64,000 nt of DNA, from NCBI RefSeq assembly GCF_034424315.1, contig NZ_CP139972.1, positions 2,976,001 through 3,040,000 on the forward strand. Direction: 5' to 3'. A program made the translations under genes and the position numbers. Below the pieces are notes generated by a model. That model searched no databases, was not told the DNA's origin, and saw only the letters and a list, made by a program, of their open reading frames with translations. Shown here one piece after another: positions 55,439-62,880 of this stretch. Every line of letters starts with the position of its first letter. Position 1 is the first letter of the stretch. The DNA is from Chitinophaga sancti (lineage in GTDB: Bacteria; Bacteroidota; Bacteroidia; Chitinophagales; Chitinophagaceae).

Positions 55439-55927
55439 ATGGCAGATTCTCATAATGTATTTATAAGTCATAAAGGGGGGGATGATAAGCAAGTCCAGAA
55501 CCTGAAAGCAAGACTTAAGGCACAAGGGTATGATGTCCGAAATTTTTCTGTTGATAGCACAAATCATAAAGATGGAAGAAGACCTTCTGATGCTGTTATC
55601 GCCCGTTTATTAAGAATGAGAGTAAGCTGGTCTAGTACATTTATTTGTCTAATAGGGCCAGATACCCACACCAGCAAATATGTTAATGACGAGATCAAGT
55701 ACGCACATGACCTGGGAAAGAAAATTGTGGGAATGTATACTTACGGGTCAGCAAACGATGTAGAGCTTCCGGAAGCGTTTAAGAAGTATGGAGGAACTCC
55801 ATTAGGATGGAATTCAGTGGATAAGTTGGGCGATGCTATTGAAGGTAAAAATATGCCTGCAGAGAATGCAGACGGAAGCACTCGGGGGCCAATTTACAAT
55901 GTAACAAGGGTTAAATGTCAAAAATAA
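55439..55927 (+). CDS. TIR-like domain protein 2
   Basis: A 162-residue ThsB-like TIR protein. It opens HNVFISHKGGDDKQVQNLKA; the middle segment STFICLIGPDTHTSKYVNDE leads into EIKYAHDLGKKIVGMYTYG. Glu85 corresponds to the catalytic Glu of TIR NADases. The C-terminus is short and carries no extra domain. It belongs to the DUF1863/ThsB-type TIRs like the protein at 52911 but is clearly diverged from it. It starts 13 bases after the helical protein and is followed 4 bases later by the Nmad2 gene, so this TIR is embedded among nucleotide-modification genes. Confidence 0.85.
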   Translation: MADSHNVFISHKGGDDKQVQNLKARLKAQGYDVRNFSVDSTNHKDGRRPSDAVIARLLRMRVSWSSTFICLIGPDTHTSKYVNDEIKYAHDLGKKIVGMYTYGSANDVELPEAFKKYGGTPLGWNSVDKLGDAIEGKNMPAENADGSTRGPIYNVTRVKCQK

Positions 55928-55931
55928 AAGT

Positions 55932-56555
55932 ATGGCATACTTCTCATATAAAATTGAACACGATTTTGGTTTAGCGCCTAACCCATTTGGCAGCTATTGT
56001 ACCCTTGCTGTCTGTAAGCCTTCGATACGCAATAATAAAAATCTTCAACTAGGAGATTGGATTATAGGCACTGGGAGCGTGAAGCTAAAAAAACTTCATC
56101 ATTTGATATTTGCCATGCAGGTAGAAGAGAAAATTGAAATGGAAAAATATTGGGATGATCCTCGCTTTCAATACAAAAAGCCCGTCATCAATGGCAGCCT
56201 TGTGCAGATGTATGGAGATAATTTTTATTATAGAGACCCTACAACAAAAAAATGGAACCAAATAAATGGTGCTCATTCTTTAGAAGGCGGTCGCATAAAC
56301 AAAGAACATTTAAAAGTTGATACAGGCGGAAGATATGTTCTGATATCAAAAACTTTTTTCTACTTCGGAGATAAAGCAATTCAAATTCCCAAAAGGTTCT
56401 GGCCTGTTTGTAGCGAGGGACGAAATATGAAGGGGCCTTCTATTCCTAAAAATCTGGCTGATAAATTTATTGAGTGGGTAAAGGAAAAGCATACTATTGG
56501 AATTCATGGAGACCCTATTAACTGGAAGCAATATTTTAATTCTAAAAAGGCATAG
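55932..56555 (+). CDS. Nucleotide modification associated domain protein (Nmad2 type)
   Basis: A 207-residue protein with the features of Nmad2: FGLAPNPFGSYCTLAVCKPS (about 12-31), NLQLGDWIIGTGSVKLKKL (about 37-55), a following IFAMQVEEKIEMEKYWDDPR segment and PRFQYKKPVI. The family was defined computationally near phage and bacterial genes for hypermodified bases; its fold resembles modified-base-binding domains, but its biochemical activity is not established. No signal or membrane segment. It lies between two TIR genes in the Thoeris island, suggesting a sensing or discrimination role toward modified DNA or nucleotides, by inference. Confidence 0.75.
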   Translation: MAYFSYKIEHDFGLAPNPFGSYCTLAVCKPSIRNNKNLQLGDWIIGTGSVKLKKLHHLIFAMQVEEKIEMEKYWDDPRFQYKKPVINGSLVQMYGDNFYYRDPTTKKWNQINGAHSLEGGRINKEHLKVDTGGRYVLISKTFFYFGDKAIQIPKRFWPVCSEGRNMKGPSIPKNLADKFIEWVKEKHTIGIHGDPINWKQYFNSKKA

Positions 56556-56589
56556 AGGATTTAAAAAAGGAACACTAAAATATAAAATT

Positions 56590-57378
56590 ATGTATAGAGG
56601 GTTTAACCTGAAAATAAAATTGAATGATTCACTAGTAGAAAGCTATAAAGATCAAGGTTTATCAATTCAAGAAAAGTATAAAAGCAATATTCTCGATAAA
56701 TTTAAGGATGTTGTCAGAGAGAGCCATCAACTTGATGCGGCTAAGATAGAATCGTTATTTTTCCCTCAAATCGAGGCGGATATTTTTATTTCTAATTCGC
56801 ACAAGAATGTTGACGAAGTAATGGCGCTTGCAGGTTTTTTGAATTGGAAATTCAGCTTGAAAGTATTTGTCGATTCTTGTGTATGGGAATCGGTAAGGAA
56901 CTTGCAGAAAATTCTGGATGATAAATATTCATGGACTAATTATGAAAAAAGAAGCTATTCTTATGTAGCTGTAGGAAAGTCAGCCAGTCATGCTCATATG
57001 ATGCTTTCTGTGGCCCTATCTAGGATGATAAATACTACCGAATGCATTTTTTTCTATAATACGCCCGAATCTATTACTCCATTTAATAATACCGATAGTA
57101 CAACATCTCCTTGGATATACTCTGAAATTGCACTTACGCAGATAATTCAAAAGAGAATTCCCCAAAGGAGAAAAGGACAAGAGACAAAACTATTTACCGA
57201 AAGAGGGTATATTAATGAAAGCCTGGAGTTACACTACCAGGCAGATCTAGGTCATTTGTCACCACTTAATGCTCAAGATTTTAATGCTTGGATAGACAAG
57301 GTTGTTAATACACCCCAAAAAGCCTTAGATGCATTATATGATATGATTCCATTACCAACGAAACCACATCTAATCTAA
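56590..57378 (+). CDS. TIR-like domain protein 3
   Basis: A 262-residue protein from the ATG at 56590; an earlier in-frame ATG at 56497 overlaps the Nmad2 gene and lacks homology support. An N-terminal helical segment (1-60) precedes a TIR fold: ADIFISNSHKNVDEVMALAG (about 63-82), FSLKVFVDSCVWESV, then AHMMLSVALSRMINTTECIF and SPWIYSEIALTQII with Glu179 as likely catalytic residue. The long insertion between the second strand and the next helix is unlike ThsB, so this is a separate TIR subtype. The C-terminal 60 residues are of unknown nature. Confidence 0.75.
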   Translation: MYRGFNLKIKLNDSLVESYKDQGLSIQEKYKSNILDKFKDVVRESHQLDAAKIESLFFPQIEADIFISNSHKNVDEVMALAGFLNWKFSLKVFVDSCVWESVRNLQKILDDKYSWTNYEKRSYSYVAVGKSASHAHMMLSVALSRMINTTECIFFYNTPESITPFNNTDSTTSPWIYSEIALTQIIQKRIPQRRKGQETKLFTERGYINESLELHYQADLGHLSPLNAQDFNAWIDKVVNTPQKALDALYDMIPLPTKPHLI

Positions 57379-57395
57379 TTTTTTAATATATACAA

Positions 57396-57941
57396 ATGTC
57401 AATAATTACAAGAAGCCAATTAGCCACAATTGCACAAAACAAAGCAGGCTACAAAGGATTAAGAGATGTAGTAAATGAAAACCGACAATTCTCCAGATCA
57501 AGCCAAACGACAAGTATTTTTTTGTCCCATGCACATACTGATAAAGAGATGATAGAACAAGCGGTTACATTTTTTAGGACATTAGGTATAGCCGTTTATA
57601 TTGATTGGATGGATCACACCATGCCGGAAAGACCAAATGGAGAAACGGCCAGCAACATCAAAAGTAAAATACAGCTTAACGATAAGTTTGTACTTCTTGC
57701 TACAAATGCTGCCGTTGCATCAAAATGGTGCAATTGGGAGGTTGGTATAGCGGATCCATATAAATCGGGCAGCAAAAAGATGGCACTTTTCCCTTTGGCA
57801 GATAACAGTGGCACATGGAATGGTAATGAATATCTTCAGATCTATCCAAGAATAGAGAGCAGTTCTTATTACGCCAACTCGTTTAGTGTAATATATCCTG
57901 ACGGGACTTCAGAAAGCATTGAAAGCTGGTTAAGGAAATAA
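57396..57941 (+). CDS. TIR domain protein 4
   Basis: A 181-residue TIR protein. After a 38-residue N-terminal lead (MSIITRSQLATIAQNKAGYK), TSIFLSHAHTDKEMIEQAVT starts the domain. GIAVYIDWMDHTMPERPNGE gives the BB-loop region, and LLATNAAVASKWCNWEVGIA holds Glu115, the candidate catalytic Glu. A short C-terminal beta segment ends SESIESWLRK. It lies 17 bases after TIR protein 3 and 2 bases before TIR protein 5, so these are co-translated. The WCNWE motif fits active NADase-type TIRs; whether it makes a signal for ThsA is untested. Confidence 0.85.
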   Translation: MSIITRSQLATIAQNKAGYKGLRDVVNENRQFSRSSQTTSIFLSHAHTDKEMIEQAVTFFRTLGIAVYIDWMDHTMPERPNGETASNIKSKIQLNDKFVLLATNAAVASKWCNWEVGIADPYKSGSKKMALFPLADNSGTWNGNEYLQIYPRIESSSYYANSFSVIYPDGTSESIESWLRK

Positions 57942-57943
57942 AT

Positions 57944-59116
57944 ATGAGAACCAAATATCAGATACTATTAATTGGAAACGAAAATTCCTTTATTGGTCAG
58001 ATAAAGGAAAGCTTAAACAGACACACTGCGGAGCTGGGCGTTTCAGGCGATTCGCTGTTATACATTGAACAAGCCAACTTTTCCGAATATAAAGCCAATG
58101 CACCTGCTGTATGTTTATATTTTGGCTCTAATGACGGAATGTTTGGCGACTTAGAATTATTGAGGTCGCTAATTAATGATGCTACGTTAATTATACCATT
58201 AGTAGTAGACCTTAAAAGTTTTAAGCAATGTACACCCGAAGAACTTCATAAGGTCAATGGATATGAGTTGTCAAATGAAAAAGATGTAGAATCGTTAGTA
58301 AGCGTTATTTTGGAAGGATTGAGCCTTCTTAGACTTTCCAGGCGATTGTTCATTAGTTATAAACGCGAAGAGTCTAGTATTGTGGCTATCCAGCTTTTTG
58401 AGCAGTTTGAAAAAAACGGCTTCGATGTGTTTTTAGACACACACTGTGTACGTCCTGGAGAACCTTTTCAGGATGAATTATGGCAACGGCTGGCCGATAC
58501 GGATGTGGTAGTGTTATTAAATACCCCCGGATTTGTAAATAGCCATTGGACGATGCAGGAACTCGCTCAGGCTAACGCTATGTCTGTTGGCATTTTACAA
58601 TTAATTTGGCCCGGCCACAGCCTTGAACTTGAAGCTAAGTTATCCATTCCTTATCCACTACAAGATTCCGATTTTGGGAACAATACATACGCCAATAAAG
58701 ACGCATATTTAACAAAAAATACAATTGATCAAATTGTGAGTGAAGTTGAATCTTTAAGAGCGAGGAGTCTGGCTTCACGGCAAGACAATATAATTACCGA
58801 GTTTTTTAAGGGCGCTGCCCGCGTAGGTAAAGACGCCAACCTGCAACCTGAAAAATTTATTCTTATGAATAAACCAGACGGTAAGGAGCTGGTTTTTATA
58901 CCTACTGTTGGAGTGCCGCAATCGTTTACCTACGATCAATCTGAAGAATTGATAAAGCAGGTAAAGAAAAGGAATGCTGAAACTATTTTTATTCTTTACG
59001 ATCATATCAATATCAGGGAAAAATGGATAAAACACTTATCCTGGCTGGATAATTACTTACCCGTAAAAGCTTTAAAAATTGAGGGCATCGAACAATGGCT
59101 AATACACAACACTTAA
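57944..59116 (+). CDS. TIR domain protein 5 with flanking domains
   Basis: A 390-residue three-part protein. Residues 1-125 form an alpha/beta domain of unknown type (YQILLIGNENSFIGQIKESL, then ATLIIPLVVDLKSF), which looks like a receiver- or TIR-like fold without the catalytic Glu. Residues about 133-225 are a standard TIR: RRLFISYKREESSIVAIQLF, GFDVFLDTHCVRPGEPFQDE and SHWTMQELAQANAM with Glu206. The C-terminal 120 residues (from ESLRARSL) form another alpha/beta domain with IFILYDHINIREKW. It overlaps the SLOG gene by 22 bases, a strong sign that the two products work together. Confidence 0.82.
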   Translation: MRTKYQILLIGNENSFIGQIKESLNRHTAELGVSGDSLLYIEQANFSEYKANAPAVCLYFGSNDGMFGDLELLRSLINDATLIIPLVVDLKSFKQCTPEELHKVNGYELSNEKDVESLVSVILEGLSLLRLSRRLFISYKREESSIVAIQLFEQFEKNGFDVFLDTHCVRPGEPFQDELWQRLADTDVVVLLNTPGFVNSHWTMQELAQANAMSVGILQLIWPGHSLELEAKLSIPYPLQDSDFGNNTYANKDAYLTKNTIDQIVSEVESLRARSLASRQDNIITEFFKGAARVGKDANLQPEKFILMNKPDGKELVFIPTVGVPQSFTYDQSEELIKQVKKRNAETIFILYDHINIREKWIKHLSWLDNYLPVKALKIEGIEQWLIHNT

Positions 59117-59697
59117 GTAAAATATTTCTTTCGGCAAGTATTCCTGACCCCGAAAGAAATCGAATTTATTACGATACAGCCGATATAATGGCAATCAGAG
59201 ATGCCGTGCGTGCTTTGGCAACGGTGATTATTCCCCACTCAAAACTTGTTTGGGGTGGACATCCGTCGATTACGCCACTTATCAGATATGTGCTGCAGAG
59301 GTTGGGAAGGAATGTGCAGGATCACGTGATTTTATATCAGTCTCTCTTCTTTGAGAAGGGCTTTATTGATGACAACAAGGTTTTCGAGCATGTAATTTAT
59401 ACCGAAAGATACCCGACAATAAAAGAAAGTATTGCCCATATGAGAGAGAGAATGCTATCGGAACACAGATTTGACGCCGCTGTGTTCATCGGAGGAATGG
59501 AAGGTATAATTGAGGAATATGAAATTTTCAAAGAAAAACATCCTAAAGCCCTTATTATACCGGTCGCTAGTACAGGGGCTGCAGCCCGGATTTTATACGA
59601 AAACTTGGATGAGCCCTTCGGCGTCATACTAAAAAATAGCTATGCATACATGGCTCTTTTTCGTGAACTACTTTTAGACAACCATAATAATATATAA
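59095..59697 (+). CDS. Stand-alone SLOG-type nucleotide-binding protein
   Basis: A 200-residue Rossmannoid protein of the SLOG superfamily. It opens KIFLSASIPDPERNRIYYDT, and LVWGGHPSITPLIRYVLQ (about 53-70) is the glycine-rich ligand loop. AAVFIGGMEGIIEEYEIF (about 137-154) followed by IIPVASTGAAARILYENL is the second nucleotide-contact region. SLOG domains bind nucleotide-derived ligands, as in the C-terminal half of ThsA. It overlaps the upstream TIR gene by 22 bases and precedes the last TIR gene by 2. It may sense or sequester the TIR-made cyclic nucleotide, which is inference. Confidence 0.72.
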   Translation: MANTQHLSKIFLSASIPDPERNRIYYDTADIMAIRDAVRALATVIIPHSKLVWGGHPSITPLIRYVLQRLGRNVQDHVILYQSLFFEKGFIDDNKVFEHVIYTERYPTIKESIAHMRERMLSEHRFDAAVFIGGMEGIIEEYEIFKEKHPKALIIPVASTGAAARILYENLDEPFGVILKNSYAYMALFRELLLDNHNNI

Positions 59698-59699
59698 AA

Positions 59700-60374
59700 A
59701 TGGGAAAAAAGATTTTTGTTTCGTATAAATATTCAGATGGCAATGTACAAGCATTGCCGAGACATCGTTTTGACACTACAGCAAGGCATTATGTGGATGA
59801 AATTAATGCCTTGATAGAAAATGGGGAAGATCACATCTATAAAGGAGAAAACGATGGCGAAAGTATGGTTACATTAAAAGACTCAACTATAGGGTCTAAA
59901 CTCGGTGATAAGATATTTGACAGTAGCGTAACTATCGTATTAATTTCCGAAGGGATGAAAAATCCATTGGTTCAGGAGCAGGAGCAATGGATGCCATGGG
60001 AAATTTCTTATTCACTAAGGCAGCAGTCACGAGGAGGGAATAATAGTAAAACGAATGCGATGCTTGCAGTAGTACTCCCTAACCGTCAAGGGCAGTATGA
60101 TTATTTTATTAGGGAAAATGCCTGCCCTGTTTGTAACTGTCGGATATTGAAAACAGATTTCCTTTTTCAAATACTAAGAGATAATATGTTCAATATTATT
60201 ACCCCAACACTCTCGACGTGTAACAACCATGGTGTTAAGCCTCCGTATTGGGGATATTCTTCCTATATACATTTGGTAAAATGGATAGATTTTATAGCCG
60301 ATATGGATGAGTATATTAATATTGCCCTCAGTATTAGAAACAACATTAACCGTTATACACTAGTGTTATGTTAA
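59700..60374 (+). CDS. TIR-like domain protein 6, C-terminus altered by IS insertion
   Basis: A 224-residue ThsB-like TIR protein. KKIFVSYKYSDGNVQALPRH opens the domain and QEQEQWMPWEISYSLRQQ holds Glu101 as candidate catalytic residue. A cysteine-rich stretch with ACPVCNC (about 141-147) and a later CNNHG could bind zinc. The last three codons and stop come from the left end of the IS630 element. Removing the element and one copy of the TA restores a frame continuing LVNIMGQNFPLNN to a stop at 61603-61605, a protein of 233 residues. So only the final 12 or so residues were replaced, and the protein may still work. Confidence 0.83.
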   Translation: MGKKIFVSYKYSDGNVQALPRHRFDTTARHYVDEINALIENGEDHIYKGENDGESMVTLKDSTIGSKLGDKIFDSSVTIVLISEGMKNPLVQEQEQWMPWEISYSLRQQSRGGNNSKTNAMLAVVLPNRQGQYDYFIRENACPVCNCRILKTDFLFQILRDNMFNIITPTLSTCNNHGVKPPYWGYSSYIHLVKWIDFIADMDEYINIALSIRNNINRYTLVLC

Positions 60375-61006
60375 ATATTAATTGACGGATACAATCTTTT
60401 TAACTTCACTCTTGCTTCTTTGTTTGTGAATTGCCAGTTTATTTGGCTGTTCTTATTGTTTCGATGAATTTGCCATTCAGTGACCTCTTCTTTTACCTTC
60501 TCGATTGTAGATATATGCCTGTTCAGGCACTGTCCATTCAATACGTGCAATTCTATTTCGGCCATATTTAACCAGCTTCCATGTTTTGGAGTATAGATGA
60601 ATTCAAATCTATCACACAGCCTTTTTGCTTCTTTGGGTTCAAAGGTCTCATAAAATGCAGCACCCGTGTGCGTTTTTAAATTATCCATCACCAGGGTTAT
60701 CTTTTTCGCTTTGGGATATTTCTTATCTGCGATTTCTTTAATAAACATTGCCCAATCCTTTCTGGCTTTGAATGCTGTTACCTCCACAAAACGCTTCCCT
60801 TTCAATGGTTCATTTGCTATAAATATATTTACCACGCCATGTCTAACGTACTCGTAATCTACTCTTCTTTCCTGACCAGGCTTCATGGCAACTGATTGTC
60901 TCACATCATCGACTAACTGTTTTGGCGACTCGTCCATGCAAATAACAGGATAATCAGCATTATAAGGCCTTTTATATACATCTAACACATTCTCCATCTT
61001 TGCCAC
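60371..61006 (-). CDS. IS630 transposase, DDE catalytic part (ORF B)
   Basis: A 211-residue C-terminal half of an IS630/Tc1-mariner type transposase, counted from the first Met. The DDE residues are in VICMDESPKQL, ITLVMDNLKTHTG and YTPKHGSWLNMAEIEL. The homologous sequence begins upstream of this Met, in the same frame: ELKPWKSKGWVIPPHCNSEF lies between 61066 and 61007. The full product therefore probably arises by a -1 frameshift from the upstream part at 61033-61503 at an A-run near 61068-61075. The gene ends within the left terminal repeat of the element. Confidence 0.9.
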   Translation of the reverse strand: MAKMENVLDVYKRPYNADYPVICMDESPKQLVDDVRQSVAMKPGQERRVDYEYVRHGVVNIFIANEPLKGKRFVEVTAFKARKDWAMFIKEIADKKYPKAKKITLVMDNLKTHTGAAFYETFEPKEAKRLCDRFEFIYTPKHGSWLNMAEIELHVLNGQCLNRHISTIEKVKEEVTEWQIHRNNKNSQINWQFTNKEARVKLKRLYPSINI

Positions 61007-61032
61007 AAATTCGCTATTACAATGCGGTGGGA

Positions 61033-61503
61033 TTACCCACCCTTTTGATTTCCAAGGCTTAAGTTCATTTTTTTTAAGACCTTTCTTACTGTTACATGAG
61101 AGATCTTTTCTACATACTTTAATTCAACCATCTTGTCTGCCAGGAGCCGTAACGACCATCTAGCAAATCCCTTAGGTGGCTCACTACAGCATAATGTGAC
61201 TAACTTCGCTTCTATATCTCCATCCACTTTAGACTCGTAAATACGATTTGAAGGCCGTCTTTCTAATACCCCTTCAAAGCCTTCTTCTATAAATTTCTTC
61301 TTAACCCGATCTATTGTGCGCATCCCAACTTTCAAAACTTTACTTATTTGCTCGTTGGTCACTTTTTCCGAGTATTTTCCATCATCACAATTTAATAGAA
61401 TATAAGCCATACGAAAGGTTTGAGAAGTATGTGAACCTTTATTTATTATGCTGTGTAATTCTTCAACTTCTCTTTTTGTTAATTTAACGGTATAGCGTAT
61501 CAT
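61033..61503 (-). CDS. IS630 transposase, helix-turn-helix part (ORF A)
   Basis: A 156-residue N-terminal half with paired winged-helix or HTH units: VTNEQISKVLKVGMRTIDRV (about 46-65) and LADKMVELKYVEKISHVTVR near 120-139, which bind the element ends. It includes the linker RRPSNRIYESKVDGDIEAKL. The frame terminates in SLGNQKGG, a few codons past the run of eight A where the ribosome is expected to slip back into the frame of ORF B. The fused product would be near 370 residues, the usual size for this family. Confidence 0.88.
   Translation of the reverse strand: MIRYTVKLTKREVEELHSIINKGSHTSQTFRMAYILLNCDDGKYSEKVTNEQISKVLKVGMRTIDRVKKKFIEEGFEGVLERRPSNRIYESKVDGDIEAKLVTLCCSEPPKGFARWSLRLLADKMVELKYVEKISHVTVRKVLKKMNLSLGNQKGG
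61069..61075 (-). promoter_or_regulatory. Predicted -1 frameshift site in IS630 transposase
   Basis: In the zero frame the minus strand reads TTA AAA AAA ATG, giving the slippery heptamer A AAA AAA. Stepping back one base continues AAT GAA CTT AAG into the DDE frame with no stop. Programmed -1 slippage on A-runs is known in several IS families. Confidence 0.6.
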
Positions 61504-61605
61504 CTCCGGAAATATTTCATCGAATATACATTATATTTACGCCATTTTATATTTAACATAACACTAGTAAACATTATGGGGCAAAACTTTCCATTAAATA
61601 ATTAA

Positions 61606-62880
61606 AAGTATTAATTTGACAACGCCACTATTAATCCACAATAATTAAACCCGCCGGTTGCACTTACACCAGACACTACCGGCCCACCATGCATATGACA
61701 CGTTTAACGCATCAATTTACCACCCACCCGGTGGGCCAGGGCCTGTTTTACTCCGGCCATGTAGCTATAGGTAATTCTAGCAATAGCGCCATTGCGAACA
61801 ATTTCCGGCTAAAGCATTGCAAATATTTATACCATTTTTTTTCGTGCCCAATTTTGTTGAAAGCATTAATACTCATGACATTCGAATCCATTGTTTAGCA
61901 ATTTAAAACAGCCAGGCCCTGCTGCTGCTGCGTGCCCGCAATACACCATTTATCATATCTTTCCTGCACAAGGTATTTGCCGATACCAATACCACTACTC
62001 CATTGCCAATGGCGAGCTTCGCAGCAATCTGGAAGACCTATCTTACGAAGAAAAAGATGAAGAGCCGGATGCCGCCACCCTGTTTGACGACTTTGCCTTA
62101 AGAGCCGCCCAATACATTGACAGTGGAGCAACAGCGATTTCCTGCGCAAATACCCTGGCGATGTTGGCGAAGACCGGCACGGGCTAATTCCCGATATGTA
62201 TATTACATTTTAATACATGCTTATATTATGTAAGACAGGCCCTTTCCCGGCAGTTCAATTCATTGTGTTCGGCCCCTGCAGCAGGAACTACCGCATTAGC
62301 GGAGGTTGTATTGCCCCCGTCAGGAGTTAATTCACATCAGGACTACCGAATTCGCCTTCTCTTTTTGTTGATTACCTTTTCAAAATGTGATCTATTCATA
62401 TCAACTATTTGATTTACAACATTTAATATGTGCTGAAGGTGTTCAACTAACCCCTCCCGTTCCGCACACAGGGCCAAAAATTGCTTGAAAAAGTGATTTT
62501 TAGCATTTTTTATTGTGGGAATAATTGGGGTTCAGACGGTTATAAAGTGACCTTTATTTTAAAATTTCTATCTAAATTCATTTCCTTATAATGTTTTTAC
62601 CAGCAATGAAGCGATTCTCCGATAGTAGCTGAGGGCCTTTACTCGATCCAATAACTGGGTTCTATGTGCGTAAAGCTTCGTAAATAATTTCCAACTTGAT
62701 ACTATTGGTTAATGAACTATAATCCATTCACTATACAGTATTTTCTCACCTACCCTCTTTTCGCATCCCAAACTAAGGCTGGCGTCATTTCTTTGTGATC
62801 CTTGGAAGAAAAAGCATGAGAACCACCGATTAGCGGATTTTTATCATCTTTTAGCTATTTGCAAAACATATCCATTTGTT
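61606..62880. pseudogene. Decayed island sequence with gene remnants
   Basis: No intact gene is seen. At 61689-61760 a plus-strand frame begins MTRLTHQFTTHPVGQGLFYS, which resembles the start of a metallo-beta-lactamase-fold protein, and then runs into unrelated sequence. At 61891-62187 a 98-codon frame contains RYQYHYSIANGELRSNLEDL and a further acidic helix, of natural composition but no recognised family and no clean start. From 62190 to 62880 I see nothing: no credible frame, RNA gene or repeat. The whole stretch looks like deletion-scarred flank of the defence island. Confidence 0.4.

Larger units (their letters stand above)
60361..61566. mobile_element. IS630-family insertion sequence (TA target duplication)
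   Basis: The element spans 60363-61564, 1202 bases, flanked by TA at 60361-60362 and 61565-61566. Termini are inverted repeats: gtgttatgttaaatat at the left is exactly complementary to atatttaacataacac at the right. The restored target reads actagt, that is, insertion in CTAG, as expected for IS630 elements. It encodes a two-frame transposase on the minus strand and interrupts the 3' end of the last TIR gene. Only one copy is in the window. Confidence 0.9.
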
